Notes: a model not told the origin generated them from the sequence alone. DNA of 64,000 nt from Luteibacter sp. dw_328 (GCF_018449605.1 NZ_JAAVUW010000007.1:279421-343420); one strand, 5' to 3'. Counted from the stretch's first letter, positions 1 to 9,271 are shown. Numbers and translations are program-made.

Positions 1-1188
1 TACGCCGAGCAGCTTTCCGGCAGCGCGTTCACCGCGCCGCGCCACCGCAACCGACGCAGCTGGCTGTACCGCATTCGCCCGGCCGCGCAGCATTCGCCGT
101 TTTCGGCACTAGCGCACACGACCTTCCATAACCGCTTCCACGAAGCGCCGGCCACGCCCAACCAGATGCGCTGGGATCCGTTGCCGATGCCGTCGACGCC
201 GACCGACTTCGTCGAAGGCCTGGTGACGCTCGGTGGCAATGGCGGCGCCGAAGAGCAGGCCGGCGTCGGTATCCACCTGTACTGTGCCAACCGCTCGATG
301 AAGGGGCGCTACTTCTACGACGCCGACGGCGAGTTGTTGATCGTTCCGCAGCAAGGACGCCTGCGCATCCGAACCGAGCTGGGCGTGGTCGAGGTCGAGC
401 CGCTGGAGATCGCGGTCGTGCCGCGCGGTGTGCGCTTTCTCGTGGAGCTTCCCGACGGCGAAGCCCGTGGTTATGTCGCCGAGAATTTCGGCGCGCCGCT
501 GCATCTGCCGGACCTGGGGCCGATCGGTGCGAACGGGCTCGCGCATTCGCGCGACTTCCTGACGCCGGTCGCCGCGTACGAAGACCTCGAAGGCGACTTC
601 GCACTGGTGGCCAAGTTCCAGGGTGAATTATGGTCGGCCAGCATCGGCCACTCGCCGCTGGACGTGGTCGGTTGGCACGGCAACTACGCACCGTACAAGT
701 ACGACCTGCGGCGCTTCAACACCATTGGCTCCATCGCCGTGGATCATCCGGATCCGTCGATCTTCACCGTACTTACCTCGGCCAGCGACACACCGGGCAC
801 GGCGAATATGGATTTCGCGATCTTCCCGCCGCGTTGGCTGGTCGCCGAGCACACGTTCCGGCCGCCGTACTTCCACCGTAACGTCGCCAGCGAATTCATG
901 GGCCTGATCGACGGCGCCTACGACGCAAAGCAAGGCGGCTTCGTGCCCGGTGGTTCGAGCCTGCACAACTGCATGAGCGGCCATGGCCCCGACGCGGCGA
1001 GCTTCGAGAAAGCATCGAATGCGGACGTCTCGCGTCCCGACCATATCGTTGGCACCATGGCCTTCATGTTCGAGACGCGCAAAGTCATCCGTCCGACGCG
1101 ACAGGCGCTCGAGTCGCCGTCGCTGCAGGGCAATTATTACGAATGCTGGCGCGGGCTGAAGAAACACTTCACGCCGCCGTCGGCCTGA
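1..1188 (+). CDS. hmgA: Homogentisate 1,2-dioxygenase (5' end outside the window)
   Basis: Opens the aromatic ring of homogentisate to maleylacetoacetate in tyrosine and phenylalanine breakdown; cytoplasmic, Fe(II)-dependent. The reading frame is open from base 1 and enters the window inside the N-terminal domain (YAEQLSG, then NRRSWLYRI), so the start lies upstream. An internal ATG at 166 is not the start. The cupin metal site is visible in the C-terminal half: H-x5-E in [11 protein letters not shown] and a later His in the segment [11 protein letters not shown]. The stop TGA is at 1186-1188. The next gene, a FAH-family hydrolase, begins 15 bases later, so the two probably form one operon for the ring-cleavage and hydrolysis steps. 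Confidence 0.95.
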   Translation, partial: YAEQLSGSAFTAPRHRNRRSWLYRIRPAAQHSPFSALAHTTFHNRFHEAPATPNQMRWDPLPMPSTPTDFVEGLVTLGGNGGAEEQAGVGIHLYCANRSMKGRYFYDADGELLIVPQQGRLRIRTELGVVEVEPLEIAVVPRGVRFLVELPDGEARGYVAENFGAPLHLPDLGPIGANGLAHSRDFLTPVAAYEDLEGDFALVAKFQGELWSASIGHSPLDVVGWHGNYAPYKYDLRRFNTIGSIAVDHPDPSIFTVLTSASDTPGTANMDFAIFPPRWLVAEHTFRPPYFHRNVASEFMGLIDGAYDAKQGGFVPGGSSLHNCMSGHGPDAASFEKASNADVSRPDHIVGTMAFMFETRKVIRPTRQALESPSLQGNYYECWRGLKKHFTPPSA

Positions 1189-1203
1189 TCGACAAGGAAT
1201 CGC

Positions 1204-2184
1204 ATGAAACTCGCTTCATTGAAGGAGGGCGGCCGTGACGGCACGCTCATCGTCGTCAGCCGCGACCTGTCGCGCGCCGTGAAGGCTACCGGCATTGCGC
1301 CGACGCTGCAGGCTGCGCTGGACGATTGGAGCACGATCGCGCCGCGCCTCAACGCGTTGTCGGAAGACCTCAACGAGGGGGGCGCGCAGGGCGCGTTCGA
1401 TCTCGACATGGCCAGGCTTGCCGCGCCGCTTCCGCGCGCGTACGAGTTCGTCGACGGGAGTGCCTACCTTCCGCACGTTGAGCGCGTACGTCGTGCGCGT
1501 GGCGCCGAGGTGCCGGAGTCGTTCTACGTCGATCCGTTGATGTACCAGGCGACCAGTGCCGGTTTTCTCGGGCCGCGCGATCCGGTCGTCGTCGCCAGCG
1601 AAGAGTTCGGTATCGACCTCGAGGCCGAGGTGCTCATCATCACCGACGACGTGCCGATGGGCGTGACGCCGGCGCAGGCTGCCGCTCATATCCAGCTGGT
1701 CGGACTGGTCAACGACGTTTCGCTGCGTGGCCTCATTCCGGGCGAACTCGCCAAGGGCTTCGGCTTCGTGCAGTCCAAGCCCCGTTCCGCGTTGTCGCCG
1801 GTGTTCGTCACGCCGGATGAACTGGGGGATGCCTGGATCGACGACAAGCTCCACTTGCCGATGCGCACCTGGATCAACGGCACGTGGTTCGGCGAAGCCG
1901 AGTGCGGCGTCGACATGCAGTTCGATTTCTCGCAGCTGGTGGCCCACGTCGCGAAGACGCGCCCGCTGACCGCAGGCACGCTGGTCGGCTCGGGCACCAT
2001 CGCCAACCAGGACACGGGCAAGGGCGCTTCATGCCTCGCCGAGCAGCGCACGGTGGAAACCTTGCGCGACGGCAAGCCAAGCACCCCGTTCCTGTCCTTC
2101 GGCGACACGGTGAAGATCGACGTCACCGACGCCTCAGGCGCGTCGATCTTCGGCGCGATAGAGCAGGTCATCGCCAAGGCATAA
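1204..2184 (+). CDS. Fumarylacetoacetate hydrolase family protein
   Basis: Likely splits fumarylacetoacetate into fumarate and acetoacetate, the last step of tyrosine catabolism. The product is 326 residues, the compact FAH-family length and shorter than the classical eukaryotic-type FahA of over 400 residues. The acidic metal-site segment EFGIDLEAEVLIITDD and the glycine-rich end GSGTIANQDTGKG are visible. An AAGGA ribosome binding site at 1194-1198 fixes the ATG at 1204. It follows hmgA by 15 bases. The isomerase that makes its substrate (maiA) is 16 kb downstream. Pathway role is inferred from family plus neighbour; other beta-diketone substrates are possible. Confidence 0.88.
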   Translation: MKLASLKEGGRDGTLIVVSRDLSRAVKATGIAPTLQAALDDWSTIAPRLNALSEDLNEGGAQGAFDLDMARLAAPLPRAYEFVDGSAYLPHVERVRRARGAEVPESFYVDPLMYQATSAGFLGPRDPVVVASEEFGIDLEAEVLIITDDVPMGVTPAQAAAHIQLVGLVNDVSLRGLIPGELAKGFGFVQSKPRSALSPVFVTPDELGDAWIDDKLHLPMRTWINGTWFGEAECGVDMQFDFSQLVAHVAKTRPLTAGTLVGSGTIANQDTGKGASCLAEQRTVETLRDGKPSTPFLSFGDTVKIDVTDASGASIFGAIEQVIAKA

Positions 2185-2192
2185 CCGCTCTG

Positions 2193-2274
2193 TGTAGGAG
2201 CCGATTCATCGGCGATCCCGCGGCAGCGGGCGAGGTTGTCGCGAGCACCCTTCGCCGATGAATCGGCTCCTACA
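2193..2274. repeat. REP-like paired inverted repeat, copy 1
   Basis: Two perfect 23-base arms face each other at 2193-2215 and 2252-2274, separated by 36 bases. Each arm contains GGAGCCGATTCATCGGC or its complement, which can itself fold as GCCGA-TTCA-TCGGC. The element begins 8 bases after the stop of the FAH gene. Three more copies occur in the window. Confidence 0.9.
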
Positions 2275-2296
2275 GGAAGCGGTCGGCGTAAACGAA

Positions 2297-2324
2297 AAGG
2301 CCCGCACGTTGCCGTGCGGGCCTT
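2297..2324 (-). terminator. Rho-independent terminator of gap (bidirectional)
   Basis: A 12-base perfect stem, AAGGCCCGCACG, with loop TTGC. Read on the minus strand it is followed by TTCGTTT, as expected downstream of gap. On the plus strand a short GTTT follows, so it could also stop transcription leaving the FAH gene. Confidence 0.8.
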
Positions 2325-2354
2325 GTTTCATGGGTAGGGCGCCGGTGGCGCCCA

Positions 2355-2377
2355 TCGCCGCTGAAGCGGCTCCCACA
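2355..2377. repeat. Single REP-like arm (half element)
   Basis: One arm of the same repeat family, containing GCCGCTGAAGCGGC, which keeps the internal stem with a C-G pair replacing the A-T pair of the main copies. No opposite arm of the same type is present; a different GC hairpin (GGGCGCC...GGCGCCC) lies just before it. It abuts the stop codon of gap. Confidence 0.65.
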
Positions 2378-3394
2378 TTACTTGGCGTTCATCAGCGCCT
2401 TGGTCATGTCGAGCATGCGGTTCGAGAAGCCCCACTCGTTGTCGTACCACGAGAGGACCTTGACCAGCGTGCCTTCCATCACTCGCGTCTGCGTCGAGTC
2501 GTAGATCGACGAGTGCGGGTTGTGGTTGAAGTCGATCGACACCAGCGGCTGCGTGTTGACCGCGAGGATGCCCTTCATCGAACCATTGGCGGCTTCGTTG
2601 ATGACGGCATCGATCTCTTCCTTCGTCGTCGCGCGGGCGGCGGTGAAGACGAGGTCGACCACGGACACGTTGATCGTCGGCACGCGCATGGCGAAACCGT
2701 CGAGCTTGCCGTTGAGTTCCGGCAGCACCAGGCCGACCGCGGCGGCAGCGCCGGTCTTGGTTGGGATCTGGCTGTGCGTGGCGCTACGGGCGCGGCGAAG
2801 ATCCGAGTGGTAGACGTCGGTCAGCACCTGGTCGTTCGTGTAGGCATGGATGGTGGTCATCAGGCCGTGCACGATGCCGATCTTCTCGTGGAGCACCTTG
2901 GCCAGCGGAGCCAGGCAGTTGGTGGTGCACGAGGCGTTGGAGATGACTTCGAGCTTCGAGGTGAGCTTGTCGTCGTTGACGCCCATGACGAAGGTGCCGT
3001 CCACGTCCTTGTCGCCGGGTGCCGAGATGATCACCTTCTTGGCGCCGCCGGCGATATGCGCGCTGGCCTTCGCCTTGGAGGTGAAGAAGCCGGTGGATTC
3101 CAGCACCACGTCGACGCCGTGCTCGCCCCAGGGCAGCTTGGACGGATCGCGCTCGGCGAAGACCTTGATGCGGTCGCCGTTGACGATCAGGTCGCCGCCG
3201 TCAACCGACACTTCACCCGGGAAACGACCGTGCGCCGTGTCGTACTGGGTCAGGTGGGCATTGGTGTTGGCATCGCCGAGATCGTTGATCGCAACGATCT
3301 GGATGTCCTGGCCATTCTTCTTGGCTTCGTAAAGCGAACGCAGGATGTTGCGACCGATGCGACCGTAACCGTTGATGGCGACCTTGATGGTCAT
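2378..3394 (-). CDS. gap: Glyceraldehyde-3-phosphate dehydrogenase (type I)
   Basis: Oxidises glyceraldehyde 3-phosphate to 1,3-bisphosphoglycerate with NAD in glycolysis. The protein is 338 residues, the normal length. It opens with the Rossmann motif INGYGRIGR. The active-site cysteine is C156 in SNASCTTNC. The open frame continues 63 codons upstream, but the ATG at 3394 is preceded by GGAGG at about 3403-3407 and gives the family N-terminus ([11 protein letters not shown]). It is divergent from the S1/P1 nuclease gene, sharing a 174-base upstream region, and ends at a strong terminator. Confidence 0.97.
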   Translation of the reverse strand: MTIKVAINGYGRIGRNILRSLYEAKKNGQDIQIVAINDLGDANTNAHLTQYDTAHGRFPGEVSVDGGDLIVNGDRIKVFAERDPSKLPWGEHGVDVVLESTGFFTSKAKASAHIAGGAKKVIISAPGDKDVDGTFVMGVNDDKLTSKLEVISNASCTTNCLAPLAKVLHEKIGIVHGLMTTIHAYTNDQVLTDVYHSDLRRARSATHSQIPTKTGAAAAVGLVLPELNGKLDGFAMRVPTINVSVVDLVFTAARATTKEEIDAVINEAANGSMKGILAVNTQPLVSIDFNHNPHSSIYDSTQTRVMEGTLVKVLSWYDNEWGFSNRMLDMTKALMNAK

Positions 3395-3568
3395 AGGGCG
3401 TGCCTCCGGATGGGATGTGCTGACTAGGTAAGGGCGGGTGGCGTAAACGTCCATGGTAACGGAACGTCGCAGGGGCCGGCTTGCTGCGCCGCCGCGATCT
3501 GTCATCCGGGTCTCAGTCCGGATGTGGCAAACTTGGCCGTTCGCCCGTCCGGAAACGTTTACAGCTCC

Positions 3569-4390
3569 ATGAAAACGACTCATAAGCGCGCGCTAGCCGC
3601 CTTACTGGCCCTCACCGTCCCCGCCTTCGCGACCACCGTCCAGGCCTGGGGCGACATCGGCCACCGCATCGTCGCCGAACTGGCCTGGCGCCAGCTCGAC
3701 CCCTCGGCCAAGGCCGAAGTGGAGCGTCTGCTCAAGGCCGACGGCTCCGATTCCCTGGCCGATGTGGCCAGCTGGCCCGACCACCTGCGTAACGATCCGG
3801 ACCAGAAGGAACTGGGCAAGGCCACCGCCAAGCTGCACTACATGGACTTCCTGGACGGCAAGTGTGTCTACGTGCCGCCGGTGGATTGCAAGGACGGCCA
3901 ATGTGTCGTCGGCGGCCTGGAGAAGTACGTCGCCATCCTCGGCGACCGCCACAAGTCCAATGCCGAGCGCGCCGAAGCGCTGAAGTTCGTCGTCCACTTC
4001 GTGGGTGACGTGCATCAGCCGCTCCACGCCGGCAACCGCGACGACAAGGGCGGTAACGACTACCAGGTGCAGTTCGACGGCAAGGGCTCCAACCTGCACA
4101 AGGTCTGGGACTCCAGCATGCTTTATACCCGCGACCTGCAGTGGCCGGCCTATACCGACCGCCTCGCCGCCGAAGGCCCGGTGACCCTCCCGAAGCCCAT
4201 TCCGCCGCTGGACAACCCGTACGCCCAGTGGGCCGAAGAGTCCTGCCAGATCGTCGCCGCGAACGGCTTCTATCCGGGCAACCACACGGTCGACGACGCC
4301 TACGTCGCCAAATACCTTCCGGTCGCCGAGACCCGCCTGCGGCTTGCAGGCAAGCGTCTCGCCGACCTGCTCAACCACACGCTGGACTAA
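3569..4390 (+). CDS. S1/P1-type secreted nuclease
   Basis: Zinc-dependent single-strand nuclease or 3'-nucleotidase, predicted to be exported. A signal peptide occupies residues 1-26 and ends VQA; the mature protein would then begin with Trp27 (WGDIGHR), and in this family the N-terminal Trp itself binds zinc. Further signature segments are [19 protein letters not shown] and NLHKVWD. The length of 273 residues is typical. I chose the ATG at 3569 because it places the signal sequence at the N-terminus; an upstream in-frame start at 3524 would bury it. The stop lies 4 bases before the pyk start, so the two are probably cotranscribed. Confidence 0.9.
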   Translation: MKTTHKRALAALLALTVPAFATTVQAWGDIGHRIVAELAWRQLDPSAKAEVERLLKADGSDSLADVASWPDHLRNDPDQKELGKATAKLHYMDFLDGKCVYVPPVDCKDGQCVVGGLEKYVAILGDRHKSNAERAEALKFVVHFVGDVHQPLHAGNRDDKGGNDYQVQFDGKGSNLHKVWDSSMLYTRDLQWPAYTDRLAAEGPVTLPKPIPPLDNPYAQWAEESCQIVAANGFYPGNHTVDDAYVAKYLPVAETRLRLAGKRLADLLNHTLD

Positions 4391-4394
4391 AAAA

Positions 4395-5864
4395 ATGACC
4401 GATATCCAGGTTCGCCGCACCAAGATCGTCGCCACCCTCGGACCCGCCACGGACGCGCCGGGCATGCTCGAGAAAATCCTTGAAGAGGGCGTGGACATCG
4501 TCCGCCTGAACCTCTCGCATGGCACCCCGGACGACCACCGTGCCCGCGCTGCCGCCGTGCGCGCGGCCGCGGAGAAGGTCGGTCGCGAGGTCGGCATCCT
4601 GGCCGACCTGCAGGGCCCGAAGATCCGCATCGAGAAGTTCGCCGACGGCCCGATCGACCTCATGGCCGGCGACAGCTTCGTGCTCGACTGCCGCCCCGAC
4701 GCACCGGCCGGCACGCAGAGCCGCGTGGGCGTGAGCTATTACGACCTGCCCAAGGACGTGGTCGCCGGCGACGTGCTGTTGCTCGACGACGGCCTGATCG
4801 CGCTCTCGGTCATCGAGATCTCCGGCAGCGAAATCCGCACCCGTGTGGTCATCGGCGGTCGCCTGTCGGCACGCAAGGGCCTCAACCGCCAGGGCGGCGG
4901 CCTCAGCGTCAGCGCCTTGTCCGACAAGGACCGCAACGACATCAAGCTGGCCGCCGAGATGGGCGCGGACTTCCTCGCGGTCTCCTTCGTGCGCTGCGCC
5001 GACGACCTTCATGAAGCCCGTCGCCTGATGCGCGAGGCCGGTGGTGACGCCGCCATCGTCTCCAAGATCGAGCGTGCCGACGCCATCCCTGTGCTCGGCG
5101 AAATCATCGACGCGTCCGACGTGGTGATGGTCGCCCGCGGTGACCTCGGCGTGGAAATCGGCGACGCCGAACTGCCGGGTCTGCAGAAGAAGATCATTCG
5201 CGAATCCGTGCAGCGCAACCGCTCGGTGATCACCGCGACGCAGATGCTGCAGTCGATGGTGCGTGCGCCGATCCCGACGCGTGCCGAAGTGCTCGACGTG
5301 GCCAACGCGGTCATCGACGGCACCGATGCCGTCATGCTCTCGGAAGAGAGCGCCGCGGGTGCGCATCCGGACAAAGCCGTCGCTGCCATGCGCCGCATCT
5401 GCCTGGGTGCCGAGCGCCAGTTCGAGCCGCGTGACGACCTCCGCCCGGATACCCACTCGCTGGACCGCAGCGACCAGGCCATCGCCCTCGCCGCCATGCT
5501 GCTCGCCGCCCAGGTGGGTGTGCGCGCGATCGTCGCACTGACCGAGTCGGGCGCCACCGCCCAGTGGCTGTCGCGCTACCGCTTCGCCGTGCCCATCTAC
5601 GCGCTGTCCCCGTCGGACATGGCCCGCCGCCGCATGCTCATGCTGCGCGACGTGCAGCCGGTGGACTTCGAGCAGAGCAATCTCGATCCGGCACACACCG
5701 CCCGCGCCGCGCTCCAGCACCTGTTCGCGCTGGGCAAGCTGGCCAAGGGCGACCGCGTCATCCTGACCCACGGTGACCACATCGGTCGTGGCGGTGGTAC
5801 CAACACGCTGAAGCTGCTGGTCGTCGGTGACGACGGCATCGCCGACAGCCTGCGCGACCTCTGA
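4395..5864 (+). CDS. pyk: Pyruvate kinase
   Basis: Transfers phosphate from phosphoenolpyruvate to ADP, the last ATP-forming step of glycolysis. The product is 489 residues. The N-terminus RRTKIVATLGPAT and the segment MVARGDLGVEI are diagnostic, as is TATQMLQSM further on; the C-terminal allosteric domain follows. The ATG at 4395 follows the nuclease stop by only 4 bases within an A-run and has a weak Shine-Dalgarno (GGA in the preceding gene's last codons), which suggests translation partly coupled to the nuclease. A REP-like element follows the stop by 6 bases. Confidence 0.97.
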   Translation: MTDIQVRRTKIVATLGPATDAPGMLEKILEEGVDIVRLNLSHGTPDDHRARAAAVRAAAEKVGREVGILADLQGPKIRIEKFADGPIDLMAGDSFVLDCRPDAPAGTQSRVGVSYYDLPKDVVAGDVLLLDDGLIALSVIEISGSEIRTRVVIGGRLSARKGLNRQGGGLSVSALSDKDRNDIKLAAEMGADFLAVSFVRCADDLHEARRLMREAGGDAAIVSKIERADAIPVLGEIIDASDVVMVARGDLGVEIGDAELPGLQKKIIRESVQRNRSVITATQMLQSMVRAPIPTRAEVLDVANAVIDGTDAVMLSEESAAGAHPDKAVAAMRRICLGAERQFEPRDDLRPDTHSLDRSDQAIALAAMLLAAQVGVRAIVALTESGATAQWLSRYRFAVPIYALSPSDMARRRMLMLRDVQPVDFEQSNLDPAHTARAALQHLFALGKLAKGDRVILTHGDHIGRGGGTNTLKLLVVGDDGIADSLRDL

Positions 5865-5870
5865 TATGTC

Positions 5871-5940
5871 TGTAGGAGCCGATTCATCGGCGAAAACCAG
5901 GGTGGGGTAGCCCCCCATCGCCGATGAATCGGCTCCTACC
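5871..5940. repeat. REP-like paired inverted repeat, copy 2
   Basis: Arms at 5871-5893 and 5918-5939, identical in sequence to copy 1 but with a shorter spacer of about 24 bases. It starts 6 bases after the pyk stop. Confidence 0.9.
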
Positions 5941-6035
5941 GAACCAGGGTGGCGCACCGGCACCGCACGATTTCACACGCATCGCATGCGTGCGCAGGGT
6001 TAAACTTGAGGTCCTGGCACATCACCGAGGGCGTC

Positions 6036-6479
6036 ATGATCCGACTCAAGCTCCGTACCGGCGCCATTGCCGCCACCGCTCTTCTGCTCGTCGCCGGCGC
6101 TGCCGAGGCGCAGAACGTCCGCCGCGTCGCTCCGGAACGCCTGACCGGTTACTGGTACCTGACCAACAAGTCAGTCAACCCCGATGTCCCCAATACCGGC
6201 AAGAACCTCGACCAGCCCACCTGCGTCGCGGTGACCTACATGATCGGCTCCGACGGCCGCACCCAGAACGCCACCATCTCCAAGGTCGTGCCCGCAGGCG
6301 ACCTGGGCCAGGTCGGCGTGAGCATCGTCAAGCAGCTTTCCTACGTGAAGGGCTCCCAGAACGGCACGGCCGAACCGGTGCAGACCTACTACGTGACCGG
6401 CTTCAACCTGCCGGAAGATCCCGCGAAAAAGGCGGCGATCCTCGACCAGTGCAAGCTGTCGGGCTACCAGACCACTTAA
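6036..6479 (+). CDS. Periplasmic protein with a TonB C-terminal-like fold
   Basis: A 147-residue exported protein of unknown role. The signal peptide covers about residues 1-26 (RTGAIAATALLLVAGAAEA). The mature part resembles the TonB C-terminal fold: a beta-strand ending in VAVTYMIGSDGRTQNA, a helix around VGVSIVKQLSY and a final strand TYYVTGFNLP. There is no membrane anchor beyond the signal and no proline-rich spacer, so it cannot be a conventional energy transducer. The ATG at 6036 follows GAGGG at 6027-6031. It stands alone between a REP-like element and the aldolase gene. Fold assignment is by eye. Confidence 0.6.
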   Translation: MIRLKLRTGAIAATALLLVAGAAEAQNVRRVAPERLTGYWYLTNKSVNPDVPNTGKNLDQPTCVAVTYMIGSDGRTQNATISKVVPAGDLGQVGVSIVKQLSYVKGSQNGTAEPVQTYYVTGFNLPEDPAKKAAILDQCKLSGYQTT

Positions 6480-6500
6480 TCGCGCCGCACAACGGCTTTC

Positions 6501-6533
6501 GCGGAGTAGTCCCTTATACTCCGCCGGTTTTTG
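6501..6533 (+). terminator. Possible terminator after the TonB-C-like gene
   Basis: A perfect 8-base dyad, GCGGAGTA then 8 bases then TACTCCGC (6501-6524), is followed within four bases by TTTTT. It sits 21 bases after the stop of the upstream gene. The stem is short and it could instead be an operator for the downstream aldolase gene. Confidence 0.4.
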
Positions 6534-6543
6534 TCCTCGCTTA

Positions 6544-6560
6544 GCCCCTCGACGAGGGGC
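6544..6560 (+). promoter_or_regulatory. Hairpin in the aldolase 5' leader
   Basis: GCCCCTC-GAC-GAGGGGC forms a 7-base stem 28 bases before the aldolase start. There is no T-tract, so it is not a terminator; it may be a leader structure. Function unknown. Confidence 0.3.
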
Positions 6561-6588
6561 ATACCACTACACCCATTACGGAGTTGTC

Positions 6589-7614
6589 ATGAGCATCGAA
6601 AATCTCGAACAGGTCGCGCTGGCGATGGTGGCCACGGGGAAGGGCATCATTGCCGTCGACGAATCCACCAACACCATCAAGAAGCGCTTCGAAGCCGCCG
6701 GTGTCGAGAACACCGAGGAAAACCGTCGCCGCTATCGTGAGCTGCTGCTGACCACGCCGGGCCTGGGCGAGCATATTTCCGGTGCCATCCTGTTCGACGA
6801 GACCATCCGCCAGAAGACCAGCGACGGTACGCCGCTCGTCGACGCCATGAAGAAGGCCGGCATCATCCCGGGTATCAAGGTCGACAAGGGTCCGGTGACG
6901 CTCGCCGGCTTCCCGGGCGACGTGATCACCGAAGGCCTCGACGGCCTGCGTGACCGCCTCAAGGAATACGCCCAGCTTGGCGCGCAGTTCGCCAAGTGGC
7001 GTGCGGTGATCAACATCACCGACGACAACCCGAGCTCCACGGCCATTGAGGCCAACATGGAAAACCTGGCTCGCTACGCGGCGCTGTGCCAGGAAGCCGG
7101 TCTCGTACCGATGGTCGAGCCGGAGATCGTCATGGACGGTCCGGAGAGCACGCACGATCTCGACGTTAGCTACGAAGTGCACGAAGCAGTGCTGCGCAGC
7201 CTGTTCAATGCCCTGTATTCGCATAACGTCATGCTCGAAGGCGTCATCCTCAAGGTGAGCATGGTGATTCCGGGCAAGAATGCGCCCAAGGACGAGCAGG
7301 CCACGCCGGAAGAAGTCGCCGAGGCAACCGTGCGCGTGCTCCGTACCACCGTGCCGGCAAGCCTGCCGGGCATCGTGTTCCTGTCCGGCGGCCAGAGCGA
7401 CGAGCAGGCCACCGAGCACCTGGACCTCATCAACAAGATGGGCCCGCACCCGTGGCCGGTCAGCTTCTCCTACGGCCGCGCACTGGTTGCCGAGGCGCTG
7501 AACGTCTGGTCGAAGGATCTCAAGGGTAACTACGAGAAGGCGCAGAAGGTTGTCCACGAGCGCGCCAAGGAAAATGGCGACGCTGCGCTGGGTCGCTGGA
7601 CGAAGCGCGGCTGA
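6589..7614 (+). CDS. fba: Fructose-bisphosphate aldolase, class I
   Basis: Reversibly cleaves fructose 1,6-bisphosphate to dihydroxyacetone phosphate and glyceraldehyde 3-phosphate by Schiff-base chemistry. The protein is 341 residues and is the animal/plant-like class I type. Signatures are GKGIIAVDESTNTIKKR near the N-terminus and the Schiff-base lysine K222 in ILKVSMVIPGK, with FLSGGQSDEQAT downstream. The start has GGAG at 6580-6583. A strong bidirectional terminator lies 60 bases after the stop, so it is probably a single-gene unit. No class II aldolase is present in the window. Confidence 0.95.
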   Translation: MSIENLEQVALAMVATGKGIIAVDESTNTIKKRFEAAGVENTEENRRRYRELLLTTPGLGEHISGAILFDETIRQKTSDGTPLVDAMKKAGIIPGIKVDKGPVTLAGFPGDVITEGLDGLRDRLKEYAQLGAQFAKWRAVINITDDNPSSTAIEANMENLARYAALCQEAGLVPMVEPEIVMDGPESTHDLDVSYEVHEAVLRSLFNALYSHNVMLEGVILKVSMVIPGKNAPKDEQATPEEVAEATVRVLRTTVPASLPGIVFLSGGQSDEQATEHLDLINKMGPHPWPVSFSYGRALVAEALNVWSKDLKGNYEKAQKVVHERAKENGDAALGRWTKRG

Positions 7615-7673
7615 TCGGCGCGTGCTGCGTGACGCGTCTCACGGCGCGTCTCGTGGCATGTCCCCGCGACAAC

Positions 7674-7707
7674 AAAAAACCCGGCGCCTCGCGGCGCCGG
7701 GTTTTTT
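7674..7707. terminator. Bidirectional Rho-independent terminator
   Basis: AAAAAAC, then CCGGCGCC, loop TCGC, GGCGCCGG, then GTTTTTT. It has A- and T-runs on both sides and serves the converging aldolase (+) and outer-membrane protein (-) genes. Confidence 0.92.
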
Positions 7708-7742
7708 ATTTCACCAACAGGGGGATTAACGACCCCGGTGAC

Positions 7743-8324
7743 TCAGAAGCGGTATTCAGCGCTCACCGAGGCCACGTTCGTGGACAGGTTGAGACCGTGC
7801 TTCTTCGCGTCGTAATGGTCGTAGTTCACGCCGAGGCTGAAGTTCTGGGTGAGGTTGTAGCCCACGCCCGCACCGGCATACCAGCTGGTCTTGTCGAAGT
7901 TGTCGCGCGTGATGTCGTCGTGGCTCACACCGTCGCCCTTCCAGGCGTAGAGGCCGGCACGGCCGCTGATGTACCACTTCGGATCGATGTTGAAGCGACC
8001 GTTCACGCCGGCGGTCCAGCCATGCAGGCTCGACTTGCGGCCATCGATGGCGTTGCCACCGGTGACAAGGTGCTTGGCGTGAATGTTACCCAGGTCGTTG
8101 TAGCCGCCTTCGACACCCAGCGCGAGCGACGGGCTCACAGCCCAGCGATAACCGCCGTTGATGTCGTATGCGACGTCATGCCCGTCGTAATTGCCCTTGT
8201 TCACTTGCGCACGGCCGGCACTGCCGTTGACGAAGAAGCCGGCGCCATTGGCGTCCTGCGCGAAAGCCGGGGCCGCAACCATACCGGCCGCCATGAGGCC
8301 AAGGGCGATGAGGGTCTTTTTCAT
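7743..8324 (-). CDS. Outer-membrane beta-barrel protein, paralogue A
   Basis: A 193-residue protein expected in the outer membrane. Signal peptide residues 1-22 end in APAFA. Alternating aromatic and glycine strands follow (GGYRWAVSPSLALGVEGGYN, GRAGLYAWKG, WYAGAGVGYNL) and it ends YRF, the terminal Phe recognised by the BAM machinery. This matches the small eight-stranded OmpA-like/opacity-type barrels. AGGAG precedes the ATG at about 8333-8337. The neighbouring gene at 8540-9271 is a paralogue with the same strand pattern and the same C-terminus. Ligand or function not identifiable. Confidence 0.8.
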   Translation of the reverse strand: MKKTLIALGLMAAGMVAAPAFAQDANGAGFFVNGSAGRAQVNKGNYDGHDVAYDINGGYRWAVSPSLALGVEGGYNDLGNIHAKHLVTGGNAIDGRKSSLHGWTAGVNGRFNIDPKWYISGRAGLYAWKGDGVSHDDITRDNFDKTSWYAGAGVGYNLTQNFSLGVNYDHYDAKKHGLNLSTNVASVSAEYRF

Positions 8325-8483
8325 GGGGAAAACTCCTGCTTATTCTTTATGCGTTCGATGCGGGCGGCATGGGGATGCCGACTCGCCACAACACACGAGC
8401 GGGGGTGCCGTGTGTCCGGGTACTACATGCGGCGGCGCCGCAATAGATTCAATACCCGTAAGTTCACTATTAAGAGAAGATTA

Positions 8484-8509
8484 AGCCACGGCGGGTTTCC
8501 GCCGTGGCT
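8484..8509 (-). terminator. Terminator of outer-membrane protein paralogue B
   Basis: An 11-base perfect stem AGCCACGGCGG with a 4-base loop. On the minus strand it is followed by TAATCTTCTCTTAA, a weak U-rich tail. It lies 30 bases beyond the stop at 8540 and separates the two barrel genes. Confidence 0.65.
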
Positions 8510-8539
8510 CGTTACTTCAGAACAACAATTCATCCAACC

Positions 8540-9271
8540 TTAGAAGCGGTACTCGCCAGCGAGCGAAATGATGCCCGTGGAGCGCTTGAGGCCCACGCTG
8601 GTCTCGCCCGTGGTGTTGTCCATGACCTTGCCCGCATTCGCGTGGAAGTAGTCATAGGTCAGGCCGACGCCGAAGTGCTCGTTGACGTCCCAACCGGTGC
8701 CGACGCCGGCGTACCAGCTGCCGCGGTTCGGGCGGCCGCCATTGGAGAAGCCGAGGTCCTGGCCGACGCTGTTGTTGTAATTGTTGTTGTTGTCGTTGGC
8801 GCGGAAGTAACCGCCGTGGCCGCTGAGGTACCAGCCGGGGACGAGGTTGATCTTGCCGTTGACACCGAGCATCCAGCCGCGCAGCGCGTTCTTGGTGTTC
8901 TTCTGGTCGACGTTCTGATCGGCCTCAAACACGTTCTTTACGCGGTAATTGCCGAGATCCGTGTAACCGGCCTCGAGGCCGAGGCCGAGATCGGGGCCGA
9001 CCTTCCAGCGGTATCCGCCCAGAAGACCGTAGCCCGTGCGACGGCCCTGTTCGCCGTGCAGGGGATTGAAACCGCTGACATTGCTACCGAAGCCACCGGT
9101 GTCGCTACCGTTGGTGCGACCGACGTTGGCGCCGATGAACCAGTTACCGCTACCCACGGCCTGGCTGGGCTGATAATTGCCGCTGACAGCCGGGTTGCTG
9201 TCCTGGGCGAAGGCCGGAATGGCCGCAAACGAAGCGCAAGAAACTGCAAGGGCAAGTGCTGCCTTTTTCAT
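8540..9271 (-). CDS. Outer-membrane beta-barrel protein, paralogue B, with Asn-rich loop
   Basis: 243 residues; signal peptide about 1-22 ending in PAFA, barrel strands such as YGLLGGYRWKVGPDLGLGLE and SWYAGVGTGWDV, and C-terminal EYRF. Compared with paralogue A it carries longer N-terminal and loop segments, including an asparagine run around NDNNNNYNNS encoded by repeated AAC/AAT triplets (8768-8800). Such a run most likely sits in a surface loop. AGAGGA precedes the start. It ends at its own hairpin, so each barrel gene seems to be transcribed alone. Function unknown. Confidence 0.8.
   Translation of the reverse strand: MKKAALALAVSCASFAAIPAFAQDSNPAVSGNYQPSQAVGSGNWFIGANVGRTNGSDTGGFGSNVSGFNPLHGEQGRRTGYGLLGGYRWKVGPDLGLGLEAGYTDLGNYRVKNVFEADQNVDQKNTKNALRGWMLGVNGKINLVPGWYLSGHGGYFRANDNNNNYNNSVGQDLGFSNGGRPNRGSWYAGVGTGWDVNEHFGVGLTYDYFHANAGKVMDNTTGETSVGLKRSTGIISLAGEYRF

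Noticed and set aside
5597..5940. Small ORFs starting MNRLL next to the REP-like repeats
   Set aside because: The repeat arm itself contains ATGAATCGGCTCCT, which reads as a start codon. These ORFs appear at each copy on either strand and have no conserved sequence beyond the repeat.
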